5,906 bases of DNA from Actinomycetes bacterium (GCA_021784375.1 JAJXSV010000149.1:1-5906), one strand, 5' to 3'. Positions 1 to 5,896 are shown, counted from the stretch's first letter. Numbers and translations: made by a program. The notes: generated by a model not told the origin, from the letters alone.

Positions 1-1203
1 CGGCAGGAGCAGATCGTTCATGCTCTCCGCGAGATCAGTGTCGATGCCGTTGTGCCCCATGCCATGCCGCGTGAGCGCGTCCTGCCACTGTGCCGTGTAG
101 TGGATGAGTGCTCGTAGGCCCTCGGCATAGGTCTTCTGCAGCATGAGGAGTCGACGCACGTCGGGGTGTCGCGTGATGGGAACGCGCGGCGCCGCCTTGT
201 CGGCCATCTGCTGCATGTCCGCGCCCTGCTGCCGTTCCTTGGCGTACTCCAGGGCATTGAGGTACCCGGAGGAGAGCGTCGAGATGGCCTTGGTGCCGAC
301 GAGCATGCGCGCGTACTCGATGATGTTGAACATCTGGCGGATCCCGTCGTGCTTGTCGCCGACCAGGTAGCCGACGGCCGGTGTCCCGGCGCCGAAGGTG
401 AGCTCGCAGGTGGCGGATGCCTTGATCCCCATCTTGTGCTCGAGCGCGGTGGCGTAGACCCCGTTGCGCGCGCCCAGCTCTCCGGTCCGCAGGTCGACGA
501 GGAACTTCGGGACGAGGAAGAGCGACAGCCCCTTGGTCCCCGGTCCCGCCCCCACCGGTCGCGCGAGGACGAGGTGGAAGATGTTGTCGGTGAGATCGTG
601 CTCGCCGGATGTGATGAAGCGCTTGACCCCGGTGATGTGCCAACCGCCGTCCGGCTGCGCTTCCGCCCGGGCCCGCGCGGAGCCGACGTCGGAGCCGGCG
701 TCCGGCTCCGTGAGCACCATGGTGGCGCCCCACCCGTGTTCGATCGCCAGCTCGGCGAAGCGCCGCTGGTCGTCGTTCCCGATCCCCCAGAGGATCGCGC
801 CCCAGGCGTACCCCGACAGGTAGAGGTAGAGGGCCGGATTGGCCCCGAGGAGCAGTTCGGCGATGGCCCAGCGCACCGCGGCAGGGGCTCCCAGACCGCC
901 GAGCTCCTGCGGCAGGTCGACGTGCGTGAACCCGGAGTCGACCATGGCGCGATAGGAGCGCTTGATGTCCTCGTTGAGCGTGACACTGTGGGTCGCCGGA
1001 TCGAACGTCGGTGGCGTGCGATCGCCGCTCGCGAAGGACTCCCCCCACTCCTGGCTGGCCAGTCGCGCCACCTCATCGAGGATCTCGTGCAGGGTGGCCG
1101 CGTCCAACTGCTCGTAGGGCGCCCGCCCGAGCCGCTCCTCGAGGCCGTGCATCTCGAAGACGTTGAACTCGATATCGCGAAGGTTGTGCTTGTAGTGGCC
1201 CAT
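1..1203 (-). CDS. fadE5: FadE5-like acyl-CoA dehydrogenase, 3' part missing (window edge)
   Basis: This gene probably encodes an FAD-dependent acyl-CoA dehydrogenase that performs the first step of fatty-acid beta-oxidation, making trans-2-enoyl-CoA in the cytoplasm. The frame is open from the ATG at 1203 to base 1, giving 401 residues without a stop. It starts [20 protein letters not shown], very like mycobacterial FadE5 as I recall it. An N-terminal helical domain spans about residues 1-155. The middle beta domain carries the flavin/substrate signature [13 protein letters not shown] (162-174) and [13 protein letters not shown] (188-200), followed by [11 protein letters not shown] (224-234). 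The C-terminal helical domain begins near 285 with the family-like stretch [20 protein letters not shown] (298-317). FadE5 proteins are about 610 residues, so roughly one third, including the expected catalytic glutamate, lies outside the window. The start is supported by AGGAG six bases upstream. The FadE5 subfamily is distinct from short 380-residue acyl-CoA dehydrogenases. Substrate chain length cannot be read from the sequence. Its neighbours here give no beta-oxidation context. Confidence 0.93.
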   Translation of the reverse strand, partial: MGHYKHNLRDIEFNVFEMHGLEERLGRAPYEQLDAATLHEILDEVARLASQEWGESFASGDRTPPTFDPATHSVTLNEDIKRSYRAMVDSGFTHVDLPQELGGLGAPAAVRWAIAELLLGANPALYLYLSGYAWGAILWGIGNDDQRRFAELAIEHGWGATMVLTEPDAGSDVGSARARAEAQPDGGWHITGVKRFITSGEHDLTDNIFHLVLARPVGAGPGTKGLSLFLVPKFLVDLRTGELGARNGVYATALEHKMGIKASATCELTFGAGTPAVGYLVGDKHDGIRQMFNIIEYARMLVGTKAISTLSSGYLNALEYAKERQQGADMQQMADKAAPRVPITRHPDVRRLLMLQKTYAEGLRALIHYTAQWQDALTRHGMGHNGIDTDLAESMNDLLLP

Positions 1204-1209
1204 GCCGTA

Positions 1210-1214
1210 CTCCT
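1210..1214 (-). promoter_or_regulatory. Ribosome binding site of the acyl-CoA dehydrogenase
   Basis: The minus strand reads AGGAG here, six bases before the ATG at 1203. This is a normal Shine-Dalgarno spacing and fixes the start of the FadE5-like gene. Confidence 0.75.
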
Positions 1215-1216
1215 GA

Positions 1217-1256
1217 TACCGGTCGGTAACAAGAGTCTGTCAGACGGGTTACCCGT
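1217..1256. promoter_or_regulatory. Cluster of small palindromes, possible operator of the acyl-CoA dehydrogenase
   Basis: Four perfect inverted repeats crowd into 40 bases directly upstream of the ribosome binding site. They are TACCG-GT-CGGTA (1217-1228), GTCTG-T-CAGAC (1235-1245), ACGGGT-T-ACCCGT (1244-1256), and the wider pair GGTAAC (1225-1230) with GTTACC (1248-1253) separated by 17 bases. Short palindromes just upstream of fatty-acid genes are often sites for TetR- or GntR-type repressors that respond to acyl-CoA. That role is inference, because no regulator gene is in the window and the sites do not match the mycobacterial KstR motif as I recall it. I could not place a convincing -10/-35 pair for this gene. 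CTGACA within the palindrome resembles a -35 box, but its matching -10 would fall on the ribosome binding site. Confidence 0.4.
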
Positions 1257-1270
1257 GAGTACGCACGCAG

Positions 1271-1340
1271 CGCCGAACGGCGTCATCCGCGACCCCAACG
1301 TGGCGCGCGCGCCGGCTGGGCGGACCTCGGGCGGATGACG
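1271..1340. repeat. 10-bp inverted repeat with nested palindromes in the intergenic region
   Basis: CGTCATCCGC (1281-1290) is matched by its exact reverse complement GCGGATGACG (1331-1340), leaving 40 bases between the arms. Inside the spacer lies the 12-bp palindrome GGCGCGCGCGCC (1302-1313), an alternating purine-pyrimidine run. The left arm overlaps another inverted repeat, CGCCG-AA-CGGCG (1271-1282). The region lies between the divergent dehydrogenase and tRNA-His genes. No function can be assigned. It could be an operator pair allowing looping, or chance in G+C-rich DNA. Confidence 0.45.
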
Positions 1341-1378
1341 GGCCACGGCGCTTGGTGCGGGCGAGCGCCGGATTCACC

Positions 1379-1384
1379 TAGACT
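1379..1384 (+). promoter_or_regulatory. Possible -10 element of tRNA-His
   Basis: TAGACT fits the TANNNT form of actinobacterial -10 hexamers and would place the transcription start near 1391-1392, about 30 bases before the mature tRNA. No good -35 box is visible at 16-18 bases upstream. TTGGTG at 1352-1357 is about 21 bases away, which is too far. The call is weak. Confidence 0.35.
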
Positions 1385-1393
1385 TCCGCCTCG

Positions 1394-1416
1394 TTGCGTC
1401 GCTTCGGCGAGCGCAA
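1394..1416 (+). other. UUCG-capped hairpin in the presumed 5' leader of tRNA-His
   Basis: Bases 1394-1402 pair with 1407-1410 and 1412-1416, giving nine base pairs with a single bulged G at 1411. The loop is TTCG closed by C-G, the especially stable cUUCGg tetraloop. The hairpin ends four bases before the G-1 of tRNA-His. If the promoter at 1379-1384 is used, the transcript would begin at the foot of this hairpin. It may protect the leader or influence RNase P processing, but both ideas are inference. Confidence 0.55.
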
Positions 1417-1420
1417 TTAC

Positions 1421-1497
1421 GGCGGTCGTAGCTCAGCTGGTAGAGCGCCGCGTTGTGGTCGCGGATGTCGCGGGTTCGAGTCCCGTCGATCGCCCCA
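1421..1497 (+). tRNA. tRNA-His (anticodon GTG)
   Basis: A complete cloverleaf can be folded. The acceptor arm is GCGGTCG (1422-1428) with CGATCGC (1487-1493), containing one G-U pair. T8 and A9 follow at 1429-1430. The D stem is GCTC/GAGC (1431-1434 and 1443-1446). The anticodon stem is CCGCG/CGCGG (1448-1452 and 1460-1464), with loop TTGTGGT and anticodon GTG at 1455-1457, which reads histidine codons. The variable loop is ATGTC. The T arm is GCGGG-TTCGAGT-CCCGT (1470-1486). The G at 1421 is the extra G-1 that identifies tRNA-His to histidyl-tRNA synthetase, and it faces discriminator C73 at 1494. The CCA tail is encoded at 1495-1497. The gene stands alone as a single-tRNA unit. Confidence 0.97.
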
Positions 1498-1499
1498 GA

Positions 1500-1524
1500 A
1501 GGGCCCCTCCTCGTGGGGGGCCCT
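1500..1524. terminator. GC-rich terminator-like hairpin, probably shared by convergent genes
   Basis: AGGGCCCC (1500-1507) pairs perfectly with GGGGCCCT (1517-1524). A T-G and a C-G pair can extend the stem to ten pairs, leaving a five-base loop (1510-1514). It lies two bases after tRNA-His on the plus strand and five bases after the stop codon of the membrane-protein gene on the minus strand, so it could stop transcription from both sides. There is no long U tract in either direction. Such U-poor hairpins are common in G+C-rich actinobacteria, although termination efficiency cannot be judged here. Confidence 0.65.
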
Positions 1525-1529
1525 CGTCG

Positions 1530-2786
1530 TCACTGGGGCCGGTCGCGTCGGGCGTCGGCCGCCGCGGCCGCCTCCCGACTGGGCGTGCGCAGGGTGGTCG
1601 CGATGACGACGGCCGAGCAGACGAGGCCCGTCAGTGCCAGGCCCAGGGCGATGGTGCCAAGGCCCGGCAGGTGGGCTGCCCACAGGAGCAGCCCCCCATC
1701 GGTGAGCAGCAGGCGCGTGCGAGCGAGGCGCTCGGCGCGATCGTTGCGGTAGCGGACGATCGAGGGCCCGCCGGCGGCCATGGCCGGGAGCAGGTAGCTC
1801 AGGCAGCCGAGCAGCACCTGGAGGACGCCGCCGACAGCCACCGTCACGACGAAGGCCGACGCGTGCCCCGCGATCGCCTGCGCATCCGTCGAAGCGGCCA
1901 CCCGGATCGTGAACGCGACCAACGTGCCCACCAACCAGAGCATGCCCAGCGCGGCCGAGATGGTGGAGAAATGGGACGGCCGCTTGGCGCGGGCCACGAC
2001 GGACATGGGCGCAAGGGTCACGAGGAAGCCGGCGATGTAGGTGGCCAACCCGAGCACAGCGATCCACTTGAGCGCGAAGGCGAAGGCGAGCGCGGTGACG
2101 GCCGCGGCACTCACGATGAGCGGCAGCACCCGACGCGCCAGCTTGGCCGCATTGGGCGCGATCCGCGTGCGCAGCATGGTCGGCCACAGGGTGACGATGG
2201 TGCCCAGGATGGGGATCCCGATCCAGCCCAGCAGGTTGAACGAGACATGCGCCAACACCAGCCGCGCTTTCGTGGCGTCGTCGAACTCCACGGCTTCCAT
2301 GAGCCCACCCAGGAACAACCCACACACGAGCAGGCTGCTGGCGGCGATGTACGCATCCGCCGTGAACGCGTAGGGGCTCGGGAGTGCGCGGACGATCTCG
2401 CGGCGGATGGCCAGCGCGTGGAGCGACACGGCGATCGCCACGAACACGGCGCCCATGACCGCAACGGCCGGCGCCTCCGTGGTGGCGCCGATGACCACCG
2501 CCGCCACTCCCGCGTTGAGCACGACGAGGCGCATGGCCTCGTCCGAGCGGTCAGCCTGCGGGACACGCAGGATCGCACCGGCGAAATGCCAGCTCCAGAT
2601 GAACAGGGCGTTCGTCACCGCGCCCAGCAGCAGGAAGTGCACCATCAACCAGGTTGCGTCCTTGAGCTGGGCGTGCAGCGCCGCCGCCACCACGGCCGCC
2701 GCCAGCCAGGCGAACACCAGTCCGGACACCCTGGTGTGCCAGGCCGCTCGAGGGACCTGGAACCGGCCGGCGTCGTCGTCAGTCAT
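1530..2786 (-). CDS. Multi-pass membrane protein, NnrS / heme-copper oxidase subunit I-like
   Basis: The 418-residue protein is almost entirely hydrophobic, and I count about 12 membrane helices. The second helix region reads HFLLLGAVTNALFIWSWHF, with His50 and His67. A later one reads AHVSFNLLGWIGIPILGTIV (179-198), followed by TLWPTMLRTR (199-208). Near the end is GCLSYLLPAMAAGGP (327-341). Histidines at 50, 67, 180, 308 and 372 lie in or near helices. Twelve helices with helix-border histidines recall NnrS and the catalytic subunit of heme-copper oxidases, so binding of heme or copper, and a link to nitric oxide or copper handling, is possible but unproven. No nirK, nor or accessory oxidase gene is present in the window. 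The C-terminal tail is rich in Ala, Arg and Asp. The ATG at 2786 has no Shine-Dalgarno but sits seven bases after CATAAT, suggesting a leaderless message. The gene is divergent from the CynX-like transporter. Confidence 0.82.
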   Translation of the reverse strand: MTDDDAGRFQVPRAAWHTRVSGLVFAWLAAAVVAAALHAQLKDATWLMVHFLLLGAVTNALFIWSWHFAGAILRVPQADRSDEAMRLVVLNAGVAAVVIGATTEAPAVAVMGAVFVAIAVSLHALAIRREIVRALPSPYAFTADAYIAASSLLVCGLFLGGLMEAVEFDDATKARLVLAHVSFNLLGWIGIPILGTIVTLWPTMLRTRIAPNAAKLARRVLPLIVSAAAVTALAFAFALKWIAVLGLATYIAGFLVTLAPMSVVARAKRPSHFSTISAALGMLWLVGTLVAFTIRVAASTDAQAIAGHASAFVVTVAVGGVLQVLLGCLSYLLPAMAAGGPSIVRYRNDRAERLARTRLLLTDGGLLLWAAHLPGLGTIALGLALTGLVCSAVVIATTLRTPSREAAAAADARRDRPQ

Positions 2787-2793
2787 GCCGGCA

Positions 2794-2799
2794 ATTATG
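2794..2799 (-). promoter_or_regulatory. -10 element of the membrane-protein gene, giving a leaderless transcript
   Basis: The minus strand reads CATAAT, five of six matches to TATAAT including the two most conserved positions. It ends seven bases before the A of the ATG at 2786, so transcription should start at or next to the start codon. The lack of any Shine-Dalgarno sequence agrees. No clear -35 box is seen. Confidence 0.6.
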
Positions 2800-2836
2800 C
2801 GCGTGCGCCCTGCGGCATCGGGCAGTGACGGGACCC

Positions 2837-2842
2837 TAGGCT
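2837..2842 (+). promoter_or_regulatory. -10 element of the CynX-like transporter gene, giving a leaderless transcript
   Basis: TAGGCT fits TANNNT and ends six bases before the A of the ATG at 2849, so the message probably begins at the start codon. No Shine-Dalgarno precedes the ATG. The -35 region of this promoter would fall around 2814-2819, on top of that of the divergent membrane-protein gene. No consensus -35 is visible. Confidence 0.5.
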
Positions 2843-2848
2843 CACCGC

Positions 2849-4012
2849 ATGCAGAGACGCCGTGTCGGGGAGGCCGCCGCCATCGTCGCTGTCGCCGCCA
2901 TCGTCCGCGGGCCCATCACGAGCATCCCGCCACAGGTCCACTCGCTCACGGCGCAACTGCACCTCAGCAACACCGCCTTCGGCCTGCTCACCACCATCCC
3001 CTTGCTCTGCTTCGGCCTCGCGGCGCCGCTCCCCATATCGGCCTTCGCCAAGCGCTACTCACCCGACGCGGCCGTGGTGCTGGCCCTGGGCCTGCTCACG
3101 CTCGCGCTGGGGCTGCGCGTCATGGGCGGCGTTCCGGGGCTCTTCGTCGGCACCACCCTGGTCGGTGTGAGCATCGGCGTGCTCAATGTCATGGCGCCTG
3201 CCATCATCCGCCGGGACTTCCACCGCCAACTCACGTTGATGACGCCGGTCTACACCTCGGTGCTCGGCATCATGGCGAGCGCCGGCGCCTGGCTGTCGAT
3301 CCCGCTTTCGGAGGTGACCACCCACGACTGGCGCGGCGGCACCGCGCCCTGGGCCATCCTCAGCCTGCTCGCGCTGCTCGTCTGGCTGCCCGCGGTGCAG
3401 CGCAGCGAGCACGATCGGACGGCGGCCCGGGCCGAGGCGCAGCCACTGCGCACCCTGCTGCACAGCCGCACGGCCTGGTACGTCACCATGCACATGAGCA
3501 TCCAGTCGATGGTGTTCTACTCGTGCATCGCCTGGGTGCCCAAGATCATGCAGGACTGGGGCCACAGCGAGGCGAGCGCCGGTTCCCTGCTCGGCTACAC
3601 GACCATGGTGGGCTTCGCATTCACGGTGATCGTCCCCTTCGCGGTGGGCCGTGGCCACGACCAGCGGATGTCGGTCGCCATCACCGCCGTCCTGCCGGCC
3701 ATCGGGTACGCGGGGTTGGCCATCGGCCACGGCGCGTGGGTCCTCGTCTTCCTCACCCTCGCGGGCGTGGGACACGCGGCCATCGCCCCAGCGCTCGTGC
3801 TCATCGGGCTGCGCGCCCCGACGGTGTCCCAGACCGCACAGCTCTCCGCCATGGCCCAGGGCATCGGTTATGGGCTCGGCGCCTTCGTGCCCGTGCTGCT
3901 CGGCGGGCTGCATGACGCCACGCATTCCTGGACGGCTCCGCTCAGCGTGCTGGTCGCCGTGAACATCGCGCAGTTCTGGTTCGGGATGAAGGCCGCGCGC
4001 ATCCACGAGTGA
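2849..4012 (+). CDS. CynX/NimT-type major facilitator transporter
   Basis: The 387-residue protein has the 12-helix layout and length of the CynX/NimT branch of the major facilitator superfamily (E. coli CynX cyanate and NimT/YeaN nitroimidazole transporters). Hallmarks recalled from CynX are recognisable in order: RGPITSIPPQV (20-30) at the end of helix 1, NVMAPAIIRRDF (113-124) after helix 4, a short charged central loop (184-200), YSCIAWVPKIMQDWG (224-238) in helix 7, and AMAQGIGYGLGAFVPVLLGG (334-353) followed by LHDATHSW (354-361) in helix 11. It should move a small, probably anionic or aromatic, solute across the inner membrane, but the substrate cannot be read. No cyanase or carbonic anhydrase gene accompanies it, so cyanate transport should not be assumed. 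The ATG at 2849 is chosen because a TAGGCT -10 lies six bases upstream (leaderless start). The glycosyltransferase follows after 32 bases on the same strand and may be cotranscribed. Confidence 0.9.
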   Translation: MQRRRVGEAAAIVAVAAIVRGPITSIPPQVHSLTAQLHLSNTAFGLLTTIPLLCFGLAAPLPISAFAKRYSPDAAVVLALGLLTLALGLRVMGGVPGLFVGTTLVGVSIGVLNVMAPAIIRRDFHRQLTLMTPVYTSVLGIMASAGAWLSIPLSEVTTHDWRGGTAPWAILSLLALLVWLPAVQRSEHDRTAARAEAQPLRTLLHSRTAWYVTMHMSIQSMVFYSCIAWVPKIMQDWGHSEASAGSLLGYTTMVGFAFTVIVPFAVGRGHDQRMSVAITAVLPAIGYAGLAIGHGAWVLVFLTLAGVGHAAIAPALVLIGLRAPTVSQTAQLSAMAQGIGYGLGAFVPVLLGGLHDATHSWTAPLSVLVAVNIAQFWFGMKAARIHE

Positions 4013-4032
4013 GCTCACCACCAACATCCACC

Positions 4033-4039
4033 GGAGGAG
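4033..4039 (+). promoter_or_regulatory. Strong ribosome binding site that sets the glycosyltransferase start
   Basis: GGAGGAG ends five bases before the ATG at 4045. This favours that start over an in-frame GTG at 4009, which overlaps the transporter stop codon but has no Shine-Dalgarno of its own. Confidence 0.8.
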
Positions 4040-4044
4040 TCCCC

Positions 4045-5742
4045 ATGGCCGGCATCGCCGAACGAGGGAAGCGTTCGATCACCAGGCGGATCCGCTTCCG
4101 CGACAGGTCACCCTGGCCGCTGCACCCGGCCGCCTTGGGGCGCGAGACCGTGCAGTTGCCGAACGGCGGGACGCTGCGGCTGGCGGCGCTGAACGGCCAC
4201 CCCACGCTCACCGGCGAGGCCCTGCTCACGATGCTGCAGGCGATTCCCGGCGCGCTCCGCTCGTCCGGCCCCTCGGTGCGGTCCCGCCTGCCCTTCGCTG
4301 TGACGGTGTTCGCGCGCAGCCCCATGCCCATTCGCGACATCCGCCCGCTGCTCCCCTACAACCCACGCGCCCAGGAACTGGCGTTCCTGCTCGAGGCCAC
4401 GTCCACGCCCGGGCTGTCGCTCGTGGTGTCGTTCCTCGATCGGGACGGCGTCGAGCTGTCGCGCGCGATGCGCAACGCCGGGGACGGGACACCGGTCCCG
4501 GTGCCCACCGACGCCCTGCACATCCGCATCGGACTCCGTCTCCCAGCCGGTGCGTCCGCGCGTGTCCATCGGCTGACGCTCGGTCAGCGGGCGGGCGGAC
4601 TGGACGTGTTCCCCGCGAAGTCCGACGTCATGCTGCTGACGAACGGGTACCCGGCCGCGGACGACCTCTACCGGAACGCCTTCCTCCATGCGCGGGCAAG
4701 GGGCTACCTCGAGCACGGCCGGGCCGTCGATGTCGTGGTCTATCGGCGAGGCGAGCCGGACAGGGCCCGCCAGTTCGAGGGTATCGATGTCGTGACCATG
4801 TCCGACGAGTCACTGCCCCTGGCGCTCGACGCCCATCGACAGGTGTTCGTGCACTTCCTGAACCGGGCCATGTGGGAAGCCCTGGCGCCGCGGCTGGACG
4901 CGCTGCGCGTCACTGTCTGGATCCACGGGTACGAGATCCAGCCCTGGACCCGACGCGCATTCGCCGTGATGACCGATGCGGAACGCGAGGCGGCCCAGGC
5001 GGCCAGTGCGGAGCGCGAGGCGCTGTGGTCAGAGGTGCTCCGCCGGGACCATGCGAACCTCTCCTTCGTCTTCGTGTCGCAGACGCTCCGCCGCATGGTG
5101 GAGGAGGACTACGGCGTAGCCCTGACCGGTGAGCGCCATCATGTGATCAACAACCCCATCGATGTCCAGCACTTCGCCTTCAACGCCAAGGACCCGGAGC
5201 AGCGCCTGCGTGTGCTCTCCATCCGCCCCTTCGCCAGCCGCGTGTACGCGAATGACCTCACCGTGGCGGCGATCCTCGCGTTGTCGACAGCGCCGGAGTT
5301 CGACCGGATGCGCTTCCGCATCGTCGGTGACGGTCCGCTCTTCGACGACACCGTGGCACCGCTGCGCGCGTTCCCCAACGTGCAGCTCGACCGGCACTTC
5401 ATCAACGCCGATGAGATCGCCGCGCTGCACCGCGACCACGGCATCTTCCTGTGCCCCAGCCGCATGGATTCCCAAGGGGTCTCGCGCGATGAGGCGATGT
5501 CGTCGGGCCTGGTACCGGTGACGAGTGCCGTCGCCGCCATCCCCGAGTTCGTTGACGACGCATGCGGCATCCTGGCCGCGCCCGAGTCCAGCGACGGGCT
5601 CGCCGCCGGCATCCTGCGTCTGGTGCGCGATCCGGAGGCCTTCAGCCGGATGTCCGCCGCGGCCGCCGCGCGAGTCCGTTCCGACCGCAGCGCCGAGAGC
5701 GTGCTGCGGGCCGAGCTCGCGCTGCTCGACGCCGGGATCTGA
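4045..5742 (+). CDS. GT-B (GT4-like) glycosyltransferase with extra N-terminal domain
   Basis: The 565-residue soluble protein has two parts. Residues 1-190 begin with a basic segment and continue with strand-rich sequence such as LSLVVSFLDRDGVELS (124-139) and LHIRIGLRLPAGASARVHRL (158-177), suggesting a beta-sandwich; I do not recognise the family. Residues 193-565 look like a GT-B glycosyltransferase. The first Rossmann domain starts SDVMLLTNGYP (193-203) and contains VWIHGYEIQPW (291-301) and FVFVSQ (341-346). NNPID (369-373) precedes the nucleotide-sugar domain with LSIRPF, RIVGDGPLF (425-433) and PSRMDSQGVSRDEAMSSG (471-488). The last is the EX7E-type donor site, with Asp475 in place of the usual first Glu and Glu483 as the second. 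It probably transfers a sugar from a nucleotide donor to a surface polysaccharide or lipid acceptor; donor and acceptor are unknown. No membrane helix or signal peptide is evident. The gene may share a transcript with the transporter upstream. Confidence 0.9.
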   Translation: MAGIAERGKRSITRRIRFRDRSPWPLHPAALGRETVQLPNGGTLRLAALNGHPTLTGEALLTMLQAIPGALRSSGPSVRSRLPFAVTVFARSPMPIRDIRPLLPYNPRAQELAFLLEATSTPGLSLVVSFLDRDGVELSRAMRNAGDGTPVPVPTDALHIRIGLRLPAGASARVHRLTLGQRAGGLDVFPAKSDVMLLTNGYPAADDLYRNAFLHARARGYLEHGRAVDVVVYRRGEPDRARQFEGIDVVTMSDESLPLALDAHRQVFVHFLNRAMWEALAPRLDALRVTVWIHGYEIQPWTRRAFAVMTDAEREAAQAASAEREALWSEVLRRDHANLSFVFVSQTLRRMVEEDYGVALTGERHHVINNPIDVQHFAFNAKDPEQRLRVLSIRPFASRVYANDLTVAAILALSTAPEFDRMRFRIVGDGPLFDDTVAPLRAFPNVQLDRHFINADEIAALHRDHGIFLCPSRMDSQGVSRDEAMSSGLVPVTSAVAAIPEFVDDACGILAAPESSDGLAAGILRLVRDPEAFSRMSAAAAARVRSDRSAESVLRAELALLDAGI

Positions 5743-5769
5743 ACGGCCCGGGCCGCGCCGGATCCCGGC
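5731..5769 (+). terminator. Terminator-like inverted repeat overlapping the glycosyltransferase 3' end
   Basis: GCCGGGATC (5731-5739), the last coding bases, pairs exactly with GATCCCGGC (5761-5769). The 21-base interval holds the stop codon and a further 12-bp palindrome, CGGCCCGGGCCG (5744-5755). Two alternative or nested hairpins are therefore possible right at the gene end. There is no U tract afterwards, so it is a GC-hairpin candidate terminator rather than a canonical one. Confidence 0.5.
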
Positions 5770-5845
5770 TGCCAGCAAGCGGGCGCGTAGCACAACCCCA
5801 GCACCGCACGCGCCAATTCCGGTGGAAATGCTGCACGAATGGGCC

Positions 5846-5855
5846 ACGAATTCGT
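5846..5855. repeat. ACGAATTCGT palindrome with nearby direct repeat
   Basis: ACGAATTCGT is a perfect 10-bp palindrome in the intergenic tail. Its left half belongs to a direct repeat of CACGAAT at 5834-5840 and 5845-5851. The surrounding bases are less G+C-rich than the genes. It could be an operator for a gene beginning beyond the right edge, but nothing else supports this. Confidence 0.3.
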
Positions 5856-5889
5856 CATGTTCGCGAGGGCCATTGGTCACGTCGCGGCG

Positions 5890-5896
5890 AAAAGGA
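5890..5896 (+). promoter_or_regulatory. Possible ribosome binding site of a gene starting at or beyond the right edge
   Basis: AAAAGGA is a purine run rare in this window and lies ten bases from the end, a distance that would suit a start codon at or just past 5906. No start codon with good spacing is visible inside the window, so the call rests on the motif alone. Confidence 0.3.

Noticed and set aside
166..1338. Long plus-strand open frame (390 codons) opposite the dehydrogenase
   Set aside because: It is the codon-aligned complement of the FadE5-like gene. Its translation is rich in Arg, Gly, Glu and Val without domains, as expected for antisense of a G+C-rich gene. The minus-strand frame has clear family motifs.
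18..1346. Long minus-strand open frame (442 codons) in another frame over the dehydrogenase
   Set aside because: The translation is Ser/Arg/Thr/Pro-rich low-complexity sequence, typical of an out-of-frame reading. It overlaps the real gene throughout.
1470..1497. tRNA-His 3' end as a phage or island attachment site
   Set aside because: tRNA 3' ends are common integration targets, but I saw no second copy of this segment and no integrase or other mobile gene in the window.
1335..2828. Plus-strand open frame of 497 codons
   Set aside because: It runs through the tRNA-His gene and the terminator hairpin and opposes the membrane-protein gene. Its product is a highly charged His/Gly/Arg/Gln-rich string with no recognisable domain.
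2407..3915. Plus-strand open frame of 502 codons
   Set aside because: It spans the divergent promoter region and overlaps the transporter in a different frame. The product is Arg/His/Pro/Ala-rich without domains, whereas the transporter frame shows CynX hallmarks.
3059..4027. Minus-strand open frame of 322 codons opposite the transporter
   Set aside because: The composition is His/Glu/Arg/Gly-rich with no domain, consistent with a shadow of the transporter gene.
4009..4044. GTG start at 4009 for the glycosyltransferase, overlapping the transporter stop
   Set aside because: GTGA overlaps can couple translation, but no Shine-Dalgarno precedes this GTG, whereas GGAGGAG stands five bases before the ATG at 4045. 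The 12 extra residues look like translated leader.
5029..5880. Minus-strand open frame of 283 codons opposite the glycosyltransferase 3' half
   Set aside because: It lies almost wholly over the clear glycosyltransferase donor domain and has no recognisable motif or good ribosome binding site.
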